Positions 8,678 through 18,822 are shown, counted from the first letter of the stretch. The stretch: 35,921 nt of DNA from Psychromonas ossibalaenae ATCC BAA-1528 (GCF_000381745.1 NZ_KB907023.1:1-35921), one strand, 5' to 3'. Notes: generated by a model from the sequence alone, not told the origin. Numbers and translations: made by a program.

Positions 8678-10000
8678 CTATCTTTTATTATTTTCCTCAA
8701 AAAAACAATAGTTACTTTTGCCGTTTTTCTTAACATTATACATTGCACTGTCTGCTTGTTTTAATAAGCTGTCTAAAGCAGAATTATTCTGTGAAGAAAC
8801 TGCAATACCAATACTGACTCCTATGTTTATTTGTTTTTTATCGAGCGTAAACGGGCTAGCCATTATTTTGAGGACTTTTTGGGCGACAAGCTCGGCATCT
8901 TGTTTTTTATTTATGGGTGATAAAACAATTGCAAATTCATCACCGCCAAATCTTGCTACTGTATCTGTTTTTCTTGCACAACATAGCAGTCTTTTCGAGA
9001 CCAGCTGTAATACTAAGTCCCCGCTTTGATGTCCGTAGCTGTCATTGACAGCTTTGAATTCATCTAAATCTACAAACAATATGCCTATTAATGAGTTGTT
9101 TCGCTGAGATGCAGCTAAAGCGACTGACAGCCTGTCCATGAATAAATAACGATTAGGTAACTTCGATAAATTATCATGTGTGGCTGTGTATAAAATTTTC
9201 TCTTCAGCTTGTTTACGATCTGTTATATCAACAGCTATTTCTATTCTTACCAGGCGGTTATCCACCCAATAAACAGCCTGGTCTCTGCATTGATACCAGC
9301 GTTTATTCTTTGTATTTTGAAACTCCCAGACATAGACACCTGTCGGTTTATTGTTCTTTATTAAATGATGATTTGAACAAAAAGCACATGGTCCTGACTG
9401 CCCCTCTTGTAATACCTGCCAGCATTTTTTTTCTGAAAAATTAATTTCAGCAAAAAGGTTCTTAGTATAATCGTTCATAAAAATCATATCGTAATTATAA
9501 AAATCCGATACATAAACAATTGAATCTAAACTATTTAAAACCTTTGACAGCGTATCATGAGATTTAGATAAGCGCCTAGCGTAACATGCCATTTCATTCT
9601 TAATGTGTTCTTTTTGTTTTTCCTTTTCATTACGGTCAGTAACATCGTAAATGATTGAGTGTAAAGCAGTCTCCCTCTTAATAGTTATCGGGTTACTGTA
9701 TACTTCAACATCTCTAATCTCACCATTAGACAGTTTATGCTTAAAGTTAAAATGCACCTGCTGATTACGCTGTACTTTTTGCATTTTATTTATCACACTA
9801 TGTTCTGGCAGAGTATTAATATCCGTAATATTCATAGTGGTTATTTTGTCGTAACTATAACCGTAATACTGACAGGCCTTTATATTAGCATCTAAAATTG
9901 CACCACTATTAGGATGAATAATAAGCATCACAGAGTGGCTGTTGTTAAACAGATTTTCGTATAGAGCACTGTCACTATCCCCCACACACTCATTGCTCAT
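8678..10000 (-). CDS. PAS-PAS-GGDEF diguanylate cyclase
   Basis: A 440-aa cytoplasmic signal protein without transmembrane segments. The first PAS domain spans about residues 10-125 (ending IIYDVTDR), the second about 150-262 (ending IAVDITDR), and the GGDEF domain 265-435. The active site GGDEF is intact at 352-356, and an RxxD inhibitory site (RKTD, 343-346) lies five residues before it, so c-di-GMP synthesis with product feedback is expected. The second PAS domain carries C193 and a C205-x2-C208 pair (GPCAFC), which could bind a metal or sense redox state; this is my inference. It lies between the chemoreceptor and the binding-protein gene on the same strand. Confidence 0.88.
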   Translation of the reverse strand: MSNECVGDSDSALYENLFNNSHSVMLIIHPNSGAILDANIKACQYYGYSYDKITTMNITDINTLPEHSVINKMQKVQRNQQVHFNFKHKLSNGEIRDVEVYSNPITIKRETALHSIIYDVTDRNEKEKQKEHIKNEMACYARRLSKSHDTLSKVLNSLDSIVYVSDFYNYDMIFMNDYTKNLFAEINFSEKKCWQVLQEGQSGPCAFCSNHHLIKNNKPTGVYVWEFQNTKNKRWYQCRDQAVYWVDNRLVRIEIAVDITDRKQAEEKILYTATHDNLSKLPNRYLFMDRLSVALAASQRNNSLIGILFVDLDEFKAVNDSYGHQSGDLVLQLVSKRLLCCARKTDTVARFGGDEFAIVLSPINKKQDAELVAQKVLKIMASPFTLDKKQINIGVSIGIAVSSQNNSALDSLLKQADSAMYNVKKNGKSNYCFFEENNKR

Positions 10001-10068
10001 ATTACTTATCGCCTGTTTTTAAAACCTGCTGAAATTTAATGCAGATTAAAAATATCAAAAATTGTGTT

Positions 10069-10111
10069 AATAGATCTGCTCGAGCGGCACCGATCGATGA
10101 GCGTATCTATT
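10069..10111 (-). terminator. Imperfect hairpin after the chemoreceptor gene
   Basis: AATAGATCTGCTC (10069-10081) pairs with GAGCGTATCTATT (10099-10111) with two mismatches, just beyond the chemoreceptor stop at 10117. It is followed on the minus strand by AT-rich sequence but not a clean T tract. Confidence 0.4.
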
Positions 10112-10116
10112 CCATT

Positions 10117-11733
10117 CTAATAGTTTGTAACCGGTGCTCGCTGCTCTGATTTATTATTCACATCAGATTCTGCTGAGTTGAACCGTTTACAGGATGAGGC
10201 TGCTTGGGTTCTGTTATCATCTCTGATCTTAAAATATTCCATCAAATGCTGCAGCTGAACGGCCTGCCCGCTCATCTCTTCTGCTGTGGCGGCCAGCTCT
10301 TCAGAGGCAGAAGCGTTCAGCTGGATCGACTGGTCAATCTGGCTGACGGCAGAATTAATCTGCGCTACCCCGCCGGCCTGTTCATTGGAAGTCGCCGCGA
10401 TCTCCTGTATAAGATCGGCTGTACGTGTAATACTAGGAACAATCTCATCAAGCAGGCTTCCTGCGCTTTCGGCAACAGCAACGTTCTTGGAAGCCTGTTC
10501 ACCAATCTCCTGCGATGCCTGCTGACTTCTCTCTGCTAGCTTTCTCACTTCTGTGGCAACTACAGCAAATCCTCTGCCATGTTCACCGGCTCGTGCAGCT
10601 TCAATAGCGGCATTTAACGCGAGTAGATTGGTCTGATAAGCGATATCTTCTATCATGGCTATCTTCTCTGCGATACTGCGCATCGCCGTCACTGTATTGT
10701 TCACTGCTTGTCCGCCAAGCTGTCCCTGTTGAGCGGCCTTAGTGGCAATACCATCAGTTACCTCAGCATTGTCCGCATTCTGATTAATCGAGGCAGATAT
10801 CTGCTCAATGGCAGCACTGGTTTCTTCAACACTGGAAGCCTGTTCACAAGAAGACTGGCTTAGACTCTGCGAAGTAGCACTTATCTGCACAGAAGCACTT
10901 GCCAGTGCAGAAGATCCAGAACGTACCTGAGTCACTATCTGAGACAGTTTTAAACTCATATTTGCCATTGCACCGAGCAGTTCACCAACTTCATCTTTCT
11001 GAGTGCTCTGTATAACCGCAGTGAGATCACCATCACCAAGCCTCTTGAGATGTTCAATGGAAGTACGTATGCCAGAAACTATCTGACGTGCGGTAGTGAA
11101 AGCAAAAAGCAAAACAAACACCAGTACAGCGCCCATGGCCAACAGCACCTTAGTGATCACCTCTGCTAAGTTCATCTCTACTTCAACATCAGCCAGGTAC
11201 AAACCGCTGCCGATCATCCAGCCCCAGGGCTGATAGTACTTAATGTATGACATTTTGGGTTCATTGATACCATCTCGTTCCCAGACATAATCAACGAAAC
11301 CTTGCCCCTCAGATTTTGCTAATTTGACCATTTCAGCAAAAAATACTTTGCCGTTGGGATCTTTAAGCTGAGAGAGATCCTGGCCGTTTAAGGCAGGCTT
11401 CAGAGGATGCGTTATCATGATGTGCTGATCATCATTAATCCAAAAATACTCGTTACCTTTATAACGCAGAGCATTGACTTTATCGATCACTGCCTGTTGT
11501 GCCTCTTTCTTGGATATACTGCCGGAGGCGATAAGGCTCGCCTGATACTCTATTTCCTGCTGAACTGTCGTCACCAGAGTCGTCAGCTCAATACGTTTCT
11601 GCTCCCATATCTTGGCTTCGAAAAGAGGAACCAGATAAAACAGTATGCCTGCACCTGTAAAAGCGATAGTAACGAGTGAGATACTCATGACCTTGCTAAA
11701 TATTTTCCAGTCTTTGAACTTCTTAAACATCAT
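10117..11733 (-). CDS. Methyl-accepting chemotaxis protein with a single Cache domain
   Basis: An inner-membrane chemoreceptor of about 538 aa. There is a TM helix near residues 15-38, then a periplasmic sCache_2-like domain to about 190 ([19 protein letters not shown]...[13 protein letters not shown]...[11 protein letters not shown]), a second TM at 195-216, HAMP, and the coiled-coil signalling domain with the highly conserved hairpin tip [20 protein letters not shown]. The tip contacts CheA/CheW. sCache_2 domains commonly bind small organic acids. No C-terminal pentapeptide for CheR tethering is present. I chose the ATG at 11733, which follows AAGGA at a normal distance; a GTG lies two codons earlier. 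No che genes are nearby. Confidence 0.9.
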   Translation of the reverse strand: MMFKKFKDWKIFSKVMSISLVTIAFTGAGILFYLVPLFEAKIWEQKRIELTTLVTTVQQEIEYQASLIASGSISKKEAQQAVIDKVNALRYKGNEYFWINDDQHIMITHPLKPALNGQDLSQLKDPNGKVFFAEMVKLAKSEGQGFVDYVWERDGINEPKMSYIKYYQPWGWMIGSGLYLADVEVEMNLAEVITKVLLAMGAVLVFVLLFAFTTARQIVSGIRTSIEHLKRLGDGDLTAVIQSTQKDEVGELLGAMANMSLKLSQIVTQVRSGSSALASASVQISATSQSLSQSSCEQASSVEETSAAIEQISASINQNADNAEVTDGIATKAAQQGQLGGQAVNNTVTAMRSIAEKIAMIEDIAYQTNLLALNAAIEAARAGEHGRGFAVVATEVRKLAERSQQASQEIGEQASKNVAVAESAGSLLDEIVPSITRTADLIQEIAATSNEQAGGVAQINSAVSQIDQSIQLNASASEELAATAEEMSGQAVQLQHLMEYFKIRDDNRTQAASSCKRFNSAESDVNNKSEQRAPVTNY

Positions 11734-11739
11734 ATCCAC

Positions 11740-12411
11740 AATTCCTTGTTTTGCTGAGAGGTTGAGTTTTTGTCGAAAAGCTAATGATCAATATCTATTG
11801 TTATCACAACACTATTTTCGCGTCACATTTTCAGGTTCAGTTTCCGAAAAACTAAGCTGCGTTACATCGTCGGCCAATGCATTGTTAAATTGTCCAGCAG
11901 ACACAATACAAAGATCTAACTGTTATAAAAAATATTAAAAAATTGCTGATAAATCAAACAACCCAGCATAAAAAGATAAAATATACATGAAAACTGGGAC
12001 ACGCAATGGTTTTCAAATCATAACGGCAGTGATTTCGATATCTCCAGCTGTAGATAGTTAAGACGGAAGGTCCTTTGCCTCATTAAATTACTTCTGAAAC
12101 GACAGGAACATCCCGCCTAGCGGTGAATTACAGGGACGTTTATTTTGACGCTGCAAAACTAAACACGAAACAGAGCGCTGCAGCTGGTATCTTATTTTCA
12201 TAATAAAATTATTAGAATATTCGGGGGCTGCCTTTCTATACTGCGACGTTATTAACGGCATGCAGAATTGCGATTCTTTACTCTGTGCTATAATTTGCTA
12301 TTAGATTAACTCACTGTATTTAAGCTGATAATTTCTCAACTTCGTTAATTTACTGAGGATCAAGCTGCGCCCGATAAATAATCAAGACAAAATTTAAGGT
12401 AATCAATTTCC
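11740..12411. other. 672-base divergent intergenic region
   Basis: This holds the promoters of the chemoreceptor (leftward) and the 7TM cyclase (rightward). I looked for a c-di-GMP (GEMM), TPP or other riboswitch core and did not find a convincing one. No credible reading frame. The length is unusual compared with neighbouring gaps. Confidence 0.45.
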
Positions 12412-14295
12412 ATGCTGCAGCTGACTGCTTTTATCAAGTTATGTTTATTAACATTAATCATTGCCGGCTTAATGTACGGGATATATTATCTAAATCCCCC
12501 TCAGAGCACTGCTTCCCAGGTAGAAAAAGGTAAAATTGATATTTCCCAAATGCTTAATGAGCCTAATTCGATTGAATTAAATGGCGAATGGTTATTCTTT
12601 TATAATGAATTCCTGTCCGACGAGCAGATAAAATCCCGGCTTAACTCCAGCAGTCATGAGTCGCGTTATATCAATGTTCCGGGTAATTGGAAACTTAATG
12701 AGTTCGAACTAAACGCAGATCCCAGCGAGGGCTACGGCACTTATCACCTGCAGATTACAACGACTGAAAGTAAAGCACCTCTTGCTGTTAAATTACCAGT
12801 CATTGGTATTGCTTACCGCATCTATCAAGACCAGAAATTACTCAGCACGGTCGGTGAACCGGGCATTTCTAAAGAAAAGACACACGGTGATTACCAGCCG
12901 CAAATATTATTACTTGAAACAAGCAGTGAGGTGTTTACCCTAACACTGCAGGTAGCCAGTTATGAATATGGCTGGGGCGGACTCTGGTATCCCTTACAAA
13001 TTGGCAATGCGCAGACAATTTTTCAAGAGCAGAAGCTAAGCTCAATGAACACTCTGTTTATAACCGGTTTTTTCTTTGCAGTTGCTCTCTACAACCTGAT
13101 TCTATTTTTTCTGCGAACCTTAGACAAATTACCACTTATTTTTTCATTACTTTGTATCACCCTTGGTTTACGCGAGCTTGTTGTACAAGATGCTTCTATT
13201 TTAAACTACCTAGCCTCTTTAAATCTTATTCAACTGATCACCATTGAATATACTTCCTTTTTTCTAGCAGTCCCCTTAGGCTGCCATTTCTTTTATCTGA
13301 CTTTTCCGCAGCTTTTCGATAAACGTGTCCTTATTTTAAGTTACTTAGTTTCATTATTATTAACTGTAGGCTTATTATTCGGAGGGCTTAAAAGCAGTTA
13401 TCTCACATTAGTACTGATGCAGCTTATTGCGCCAATATTTATAATCTACATACTCTTCATCATGACTAAGGCCTATTTTGCTCAACAAAAAGGCAGTACC
13501 GTACTTTTAGCCGGCACTTTTGCACTCGCTTTTTGCGCCATCAACGATATTTTATTTGCACAAGCATTTATTAATACCGGCTACCTAGCCAGTTACGGTC
13601 TGCTGCTTTTTGTGATCAGCCAAAGCTATATGACAGGTATACATTTCACACAAGCATTTCTAGATAGTGATGCACTCGCGAGTAAGCTTAAAAAACGTAA
13701 TCTAATTCTCGAAAACTTAAGGCGTTCACTTGAAAGTAAGGTAAAAGAACGCACTAATGAGCTTGCAGATGCAAACCAGCATTTACAAAAACTGGCTCAT
13801 AGTGACGCACTGACAGGCGCTTCTAACCGTTATGGTATTCAGTCTGTTATTGACAATACACAGCATCGCTTCATACGCGGCGGTGAAGTTTATTCTGTTG
13901 CCGTTATTGATTTAGACCGCTTTAAAGAAGTTAATGATCAATTCGGCCACGATGCTGGAGATGAAGTACTGAAAAGATGTACACAGCTGATTAAGCTTAA
14001 TATTCGTAAGCAGGACTCCTTTGCCCGCTGGGGAGGCGAAGAGTTTGTTATCCTGTTACCCGATACTCGTTTAGAAGGGGCAATGACCTTAGCTGAAAAG
14101 ATACGACTGGTGACTGCACAATCTGTTACGCCTTTTAACGGCTTAGAGATTCAAATTACCGCCACTATCGGGGTGAGTGAAGTGCATAAAAATGAAGACT
14201 TTGAGCAAACTTTCAAACGTGCAGACCAGGCTTTATTTACAGCGAAAGATCAAGGACGAAATCAGGTAATGGCAGGTAAAATAAAAGAGCAGTAG
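12412..14295 (+). CDS. 7TM-DISM sensor diguanylate cyclase
   Basis: A 627-aa membrane cyclase. An N-terminal TM anchor (about 8-27) is followed by a periplasmic beta-rich DISMED-type domain (about 40-205: LNGEWLFFYNEFLS, VPGNWKLNE, GYGTYHLQI), seven TM helices of the 7TMR-DISM module (about 210-425), a coiled coil (LENLRRSLESKVKERTNELADANQHLQKL) and a C-terminal GGDEF domain. The active site is GGEEF at about 541-545, with an RxxD inhibitory site (RKQD) at about 532-535. The extracellular domain resembles carbohydrate-binding folds, so it probably senses a small external ligand. It is a single gene; its product c-di-GMP could be read by the PilZ protein encoded at 6573-7274. Confidence 0.9.
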   Translation: MLQLTAFIKLCLLTLIIAGLMYGIYYLNPPQSTASQVEKGKIDISQMLNEPNSIELNGEWLFFYNEFLSDEQIKSRLNSSSHESRYINVPGNWKLNEFELNADPSEGYGTYHLQITTTESKAPLAVKLPVIGIAYRIYQDQKLLSTVGEPGISKEKTHGDYQPQILLLETSSEVFTLTLQVASYEYGWGGLWYPLQIGNAQTIFQEQKLSSMNTLFITGFFFAVALYNLILFFLRTLDKLPLIFSLLCITLGLRELVVQDASILNYLASLNLIQLITIEYTSFFLAVPLGCHFFYLTFPQLFDKRVLILSYLVSLLLTVGLLFGGLKSSYLTLVLMQLIAPIFIIYILFIMTKAYFAQQKGSTVLLAGTFALAFCAINDILFAQAFINTGYLASYGLLLFVISQSYMTGIHFTQAFLDSDALASKLKKRNLILENLRRSLESKVKERTNELADANQHLQKLAHSDALTGASNRYGIQSVIDNTQHRFIRGGEVYSVAVIDLDRFKEVNDQFGHDAGDEVLKRCTQLIKLNIRKQDSFARWGGEEFVILLPDTRLEGAMTLAEKIRLVTAQSVTPFNGLEIQITATIGVSEVHKNEDFEQTFKRADQALFTAKDQGRNQVMAGKIKEQ

Positions 14296-14327
14296 CACAG
14301 CTCCAAACTTTACCTGCAGCCGCAATA

Positions 14328-16103
14328 TTAATTTAGCTGCTGATGCAGACTGGCATAATAATTATCTTCGAGCAGCTCACTGTGTTTTCCCGAGATTCTC
14401 AACAATCCATCCTCCATCAGGTGAATCTTATCCATCTGCGCCATTGCAGTTAGTCGATGGCTTATCATCAGTACGCTTTTATCTTTGACAAATTCAAATA
14501 ACAAAGACAGGATCTCTCTTTCCGTACGTTTATCAAGTCCTTCTGTCGGTTCATCAAGCAATAATAGCGGCGCATCACGAAGCAGAACTCGCGCAACACC
14601 GATACGGCGCTGTTCACCACCGGAGAGTTGTCTGCCCCCCTCTCCTATCCAGACATCAAGCGGCGCTTCTCCCTGGGTCAATACCGATAAACCGACCTTT
14701 TCAAGCACTTCAATAAGTTGCTGGTCATTAATTCTTTCAGCGACTTTGCGCTCAGCAAACGAAGCTGCCGGGGTAAAGTCATGCTGGGCCAGGGTCAAAT
14801 TGTCTCTTAAAGTGCCGCTAAACAGGTAAATACGCTGACTCACTAAAGAGATGCCGGCGCTTAATGCGCGCTGACTGTACTGTTCAATCCTGCGCCCGTC
14901 TAATAATAAACATCCTGAATCTGCCTGCCGCTCACGGGTAATTAAAGACAATAAGCTGGATTTACCGCAGCCGGTTTGACCTAATAGTGCTACTTTCTCG
15001 CCGGGTTCAATAGATAAGTTGATCCCTTTAAGCACTTTTTCCCCGCCCTGCTGGTAAGAAAATACAATATCCTTAAGCTGCAGCTGCCCTTGAGATACGC
15101 GCATTTCACTTTGATCATTAAAAACAATACCCGGCTCCTGCTCGACTAACTCATTAATCCGCTCAGCAGCGGCGACACAGGAGGACAGGTGCTGAAAAGC
15201 CCCCGCTATCGGCATTAACATTTCAATACAGGCCAGCGCCATAAACACAATTAAAGCTAGCATAGGCCCGGGGACCTGATGCTCACCAATGCCCGATGCT
15301 GCCGTATAGAGAAGAAGCACCACTACCAGACCATGGCATAAAATCAGCGCGGCCTGACTGAATGCCATAACATTGACCATTGCACGCTGACTGTCTAACA
15401 AGTTCACTTCCGATTGCGCCAGTTTCGCACGAAATCGTTCATTAGCGCCAAACAGTGAAATTTCCGCTAGTCCCTGTACAAACTCCAGCACTTGTATGCG
15501 GAAAATACGTTTACTTTCGAGCTGTTTTACCCCAGGTTTGCGGCCAAGATAATAAAATAACCAGGGTAATATCAACCAGACCAATAACAGGCTGCCGCAC
15601 AACATTAATGCGAGATCGCCATCTATCCAATTAACAAAAAAGTACAAGACACCGAGCATCAAAAACGATGCAAGCATTGGTGTTAGCAGTCTCAGGTAAA
15701 GGTGATCTAAGGTATCGATATCAGCAACTAGACGATTAAGCAGATCGCCCTGACGCATCCCCTGCATATTAGACGCGCTCAATGGAAGCACCTTGCGCCA
15801 GGCCCATACTCGAAGTTGAGTCAGCAGTTTGAATGTCGCTTCATGAGTCGACAAACGCTCTCCGTATCGACTCGCAGTTCTAAGAACAGACAAAAACCTC
15901 ACCCCGCCGCCGGGGGTAAAATAATTAAACGCCTGCGCGGTCACCAGTGTTAAACCTGCAACAGCAGACGCCGATATAAACCAGCCGGAAAGCGACAGCA
16001 AACCGATTCCTGCCGTCAGGGTGGTGACGCTAAGCACTAGACCGACAAACATCATCAACCATTGATGTTTAAATAACTTAATAAAAGGCAGTAAGGATCT
16101 CAT
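14328..16103 (-). CDS. cydC: Heterodimeric thiol ABC exporter subunit CydC
   Basis: A 591-aa inner-membrane half-transporter: six TM helices in residues 15-300 and an ATPase domain. Walker A is GQTGCGKSS (375-383), the signature LSGGEQ (493-498) and Walker B LLLLDEPT (to 520), all intact. With CydD it exports cysteine and glutathione to the periplasm, which is needed for assembly of cytochrome bd oxidase and for cytochrome c maturation. Its ATG overlaps the cydD stop by one base (TAATG), so the two are translationally coupled. Length and domain order match E. coli CydC. Confidence 0.93.
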   Translation of the reverse strand: MRSLLPFIKLFKHQWLMMFVGLVLSVTTLTAGIGLLSLSGWFISASAVAGLTLVTAQAFNYFTPGGGVRFLSVLRTASRYGERLSTHEATFKLLTQLRVWAWRKVLPLSASNMQGMRQGDLLNRLVADIDTLDHLYLRLLTPMLASFLMLGVLYFFVNWIDGDLALMLCGSLLLVWLILPWLFYYLGRKPGVKQLESKRIFRIQVLEFVQGLAEISLFGANERFRAKLAQSEVNLLDSQRAMVNVMAFSQAALILCHGLVVVLLLYTAASGIGEHQVPGPMLALIVFMALACIEMLMPIAGAFQHLSSCVAAAERINELVEQEPGIVFNDQSEMRVSQGQLQLKDIVFSYQQGGEKVLKGINLSIEPGEKVALLGQTGCGKSSLLSLITRERQADSGCLLLDGRRIEQYSQRALSAGISLVSQRIYLFSGTLRDNLTLAQHDFTPAASFAERKVAERINDQQLIEVLEKVGLSVLTQGEAPLDVWIGEGGRQLSGGEQRRIGVARVLLRDAPLLLLDEPTEGLDKRTEREILSLLFEFVKDKSVLMISHRLTAMAQMDKIHLMEDGLLRISGKHSELLEDNYYASLHQQLN

Positions 16104-17935
16104 TAGTTAAGCTCCTGATTTTCTTGATCTGCAGGCCGACACGTAGCGGTAGTATACTCAACCTGCTGTTCATCTTGCTGCATCTGTTTAAACAGTCCCT
16201 GCATCTGCTTGAGTTGATCAAAACTGCCCTGCTGCACGATCCTGCCTTTATCTAACACTAAAATGTTATCCATCTGCTCTAACTGCTCCAATCGATGTGT
16301 CACCATTAGACACGATGACTGCGCCATTGCTTCACGCAGCGCACTAAGTACCGCCTGCTCGCTGTGCCGATCTAAACTTGCGGTGGGTTCATCTAATAAA
16401 AACAGAGATGCATTCTGCCCTAGTGCCCGAGCTAACGCGATCCGCTGCGCCTGACCAACGGAAACCCCTGCAGTCTGCTCACCGATCGGGTGCTGTAAAC
16501 CCAAGACCTGCGCATTAACAAAATCAAGCACCTTAGCTTTGGCTAATAAATCCTTCACTGCCTGGTCATCCATCTCAGGATTAGCCATTGCGACATTATC
16601 ACGCACCGTGCCGTGAAAAAGCTGCGGGTCCTGCCCCAGCCAGGCCAAATGAGCTCGCCATTGCGCTTTATCTATTTCCTTAAGCTCAACACCGTTAATT
16701 TTCAATGAGCCATGATAAGGAAGAAAACCTAGTAAACCATTAAGTAAACTGCTTTTACCCGAGCCGCTTGGGCCGACCATCGCCATATGCCGCCCTTTAG
16801 CGAGTTGAAAATTCAAGGGACCCACTAATGAAATACCCGAATGACTGTTCACCGTAAAATCACAGGCAGTTATTTCAATCCCCGCATGCAGATTCAGCTC
16901 ATTCCGGTTCTTAGGCAAGGTCGTTTGCTCGCTAGATTCAACCTCGTATTCCAATAACGCCATCAACTCTTCTGCCGCACCAACCGCCTGTGCCTTAGCA
17001 TGATAATGCGTGCCCATATCCCGTAAAGGCTGATAAAACTCAGGTGCAAGCATCAGTACAAACATACCGACAAACAGACTAAAGCCTTCACCATAGTCCC
17101 CGAAATTCAGGTGGCCTAGAAAACTAAAACCAAAATAGATAGCCAAGAGAGCGATAGAAATTGCACCGAAAAACTCCAGTACCGCCGAACTTAAAAAGGC
17201 CATTCGCAGCACCGACATGGTTCTTAAACGGAACTCTTCAGAGGCAGATTCAATCTGCCTGCCTTCAGCCTCACCACGATTAAACAGTTTCAAGGTATTT
17301 AAGCCTTTTAATCTGTCCATAAAGTGCCCGCTTAGTTTAGCCAGTGCGCTGAAATTTTTGCGATTTGCATCAGCCGCGCCCATGCCCACTAAAATCATAA
17401 ATAACGGAATAAGCGGTGCTGTCGTTAATAAAATAAGACCAGCCGTCCAGTTTAACGGGAATACAACCACCAGAATAGTTAGCGGGATAAATGCAGCAAG
17501 CATCATTTGTGGTAAATATCGCGCGTAGAAATCATGCAGGTCCTCAACTTGTTCAAGCACAATGCTTGCCCAGCTTCCCGCAGGTTTGCCCTTGATAAAT
17601 GCCGGGCCTAACTGACTGAGTTTATCAAGCACTGCACTACGGATCTGTAGTCTGAGCCGCCTGCCTGCTTCAAAACCAGCGCGTTCACGAGCAAAAGCCA
17701 GTATTGCACGCACAGGAATTAAGGTCAGTAGTAATAGAAACTCATGGCTGAACTCGGATTTAGGAATATTAAGAATGATAATGCCATGCAGTATCGTCGA
17801 AATAAGGTATGCCTGAGCCATCAAAGAAAAGCCAGTTAATAAACCGAACAATACTGTTAAATTCAGATAAAAGCCACAGGCCTTTTTCTGTTTTTTAAGC
17901 CAGCCGCTCAGTTGTTTTTCTAGAGATTTGTCCAT
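16103..17935 (-). CDS. cydD: Heterodimeric thiol ABC exporter subunit CydD
   Basis: A 610-aa partner of CydC: an N-terminal soluble helix, six TM helices (about 25-300, including the FARERAGFEAGRRLR coupling region) and an ATPase domain with Walker A GPSGSGKSS (388-396), the degenerate signature VSVGQ (491-495) and Walker B LFLLDEPT (to 518). The VSVGQ sequence in place of LSGGQ is a common CydD variation. The ATG at 17935 follows AGGAG closely. It is the first gene of the cydDC operon. A 24-bp palindrome about 100 bases upstream is a candidate operator. No cydAB genes are in the window. Confidence 0.93.
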   Translation of the reverse strand: MDKSLEKQLSGWLKKQKKACGFYLNLTVLFGLLTGFSLMAQAYLISTILHGIIILNIPKSEFSHEFLLLLTLIPVRAILAFARERAGFEAGRRLRLQIRSAVLDKLSQLGPAFIKGKPAGSWASIVLEQVEDLHDFYARYLPQMMLAAFIPLTILVVVFPLNWTAGLILLTTAPLIPLFMILVGMGAADANRKNFSALAKLSGHFMDRLKGLNTLKLFNRGEAEGRQIESASEEFRLRTMSVLRMAFLSSAVLEFFGAISIALLAIYFGFSFLGHLNFGDYGEGFSLFVGMFVLMLAPEFYQPLRDMGTHYHAKAQAVGAAEELMALLEYEVESSEQTTLPKNRNELNLHAGIEITACDFTVNSHSGISLVGPLNFQLAKGRHMAMVGPSGSGKSSLLNGLLGFLPYHGSLKINGVELKEIDKAQWRAHLAWLGQDPQLFHGTVRDNVAMANPEMDDQAVKDLLAKAKVLDFVNAQVLGLQHPIGEQTAGVSVGQAQRIALARALGQNASLFLLDEPTASLDRHSEQAVLSALREAMAQSSCLMVTHRLEQLEQMDNILVLDKGRIVQQGSFDQLKQMQGLFKQMQQDEQQVEYTTATCRPADQENQELN

Positions 17936-18035
17936 GCTGCTCCTGCAGGTAGTGTTTCATAACGTCATGTTGAAAGAGTTAAAATGTGACATGACGCAGT
18001 ATCGCAGGCATCGCTAACGAAATAAACTCACAAGC

Positions 18036-18059
18036 TTGTAAATATTACTATATTTACAA
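18036..18059. promoter_or_regulatory. Palindromic candidate operator upstream of cydDC
   Basis: Perfect 10-bp inverted repeat TTGTAAATAT (18036-18045) and ATATTTACAA (18050-18059) around a 4-base spacer, 101 bases before the cydD start. A second inverted repeat, CGTCATGT (17963-17970) and ACATGACG (17989-17996), lies closer to the gene. These look like binding sites for dimeric regulators; I cannot assign the protein. The TGTAAA/TTTACA halves resemble TyrR boxes but the spacing (10 rather than 6) does not fit. Confidence 0.5.
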
Positions 18060-18198
18060 AAATCACACGAACTAATGAGTTCTAATGGTCGATATTTAAC
18101 CTAACCGTTGCTATTGACGGCTGGTTATATTGACGCGAGGCGGCCGGCCGACAGTTAACATTGAGCAGTAAATTCAGCAAGCCGTTATAAGCCGGAGC

Positions 18199-18429
18199 TT
18201 ATTTATTTTTTGAGAAGAGTTTATTAAATAACTTTTCTGACTGCTGAAGTCCTTGATCGGTCAATACAACTGATTTTGCCTTACCGACGGGAGCACAAAT
18301 CAACCCTTTTTCGTGCAGCCTGTTTGTTACTTCCCAGTCAATCTGTTTCCAGGCTCTGCAGTTGTCATGCACAGTGAGATGCATCAAAGCTAATGCAGCT
18401 TCATCTATTTTATCTTCATCTATTTCCAT
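18199..18429 (-). CDS. DUF6429 family small protein
   Basis: A 76-aa acidic/basic soluble protein of the DUF6429 family, recognised from MEIDEDKIDEAALALMHL near the start and the core RLHEKGLICAPVGKAKSVVL. It has no signal peptide or TM helix. The pattern of short helices and a beta hairpin suggests a winged-helix-like fold, but no function is known. It is a stand-alone gene with AT-rich flanks. A short hairpin (ATAAGC/GCTTAT, 18187-18202) overlaps its stop codon. Confidence 0.75.
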   Translation of the reverse strand: MEIDEDKIDEAALALMHLTVHDNCRAWKQIDWEVTNRLHEKGLICAPVGKAKSVVLTDQGLQQSEKLFNKLFSKNK

Positions 18430-18603
18430 AATTAACTCCTAAATTTTATGACTTATCAACAGCTGCTGTTCGTTCATATTCAACCATCGGCTGTATTCAC
18501 ATTCTGTGTATGAAAATGAAATCCTATTTAAATTCAATTTGTTAAAGTAATTTTGGCAATTGTGGAGCTGTTATTTTTTTTCTATCTTAAATTTAAAAGG
18601 CTG

Positions 18604-18822
18604 TTACATGTACCTTTCAACCGTTGAAAACTTGATGCTGGCATTCTCATGAAAAATGTCAGCTAGATAACAATCTAACTCACTTTCATTAAGCTCAGAA
18701 GGAATAACTACGTCATAAATGCGGGCACGTATCGAAGTATCCGATTCTAAGTAAAGCAGCCATTGTTCATTTTTTCGCAGCACTGACATTTTCTTACCGA
18801 AGACTTTGAATTTAATTAGCAT
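18604..18822 (-). CDS. DUF7661-like small protein
   Basis: About 72 aa; the start MLIKFKVFGKKMSVLRKNEQWLLY and the segment DVVIPSELNESELDCYLADIFHE resemble DUF7661 proteins of unknown function. No TM helix. The ATG at 18822 is chosen because AGGGGAG lies six bases upstream; a longer frame beginning at 18843 has no such site. It is on the same strand as the DUF6429 gene but separated by 174 bases. Confidence 0.65.
   Translation of the reverse strand: MLIKFKVFGKKMSVLRKNEQWLLYLESDTSIRARIYDVVIPSELNESELDCYLADIFHENASIKFSTVERYM

Noticed and set aside
11740..12411. Possible c-di-GMP (GEMM) riboswitch upstream of the cyclase gene
   Set aside because: A CACGCAATGG stretch near 12000 recalls GEMM, but the conserved tetraloop/receptor elements and pairing are absent by eye.
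18036..18059. TyrR box
   Set aside because: The TGTAAA and TTTACA halves match, but the spacer is 10 bases instead of 6, and the gene context does not fit aromatic metabolism.
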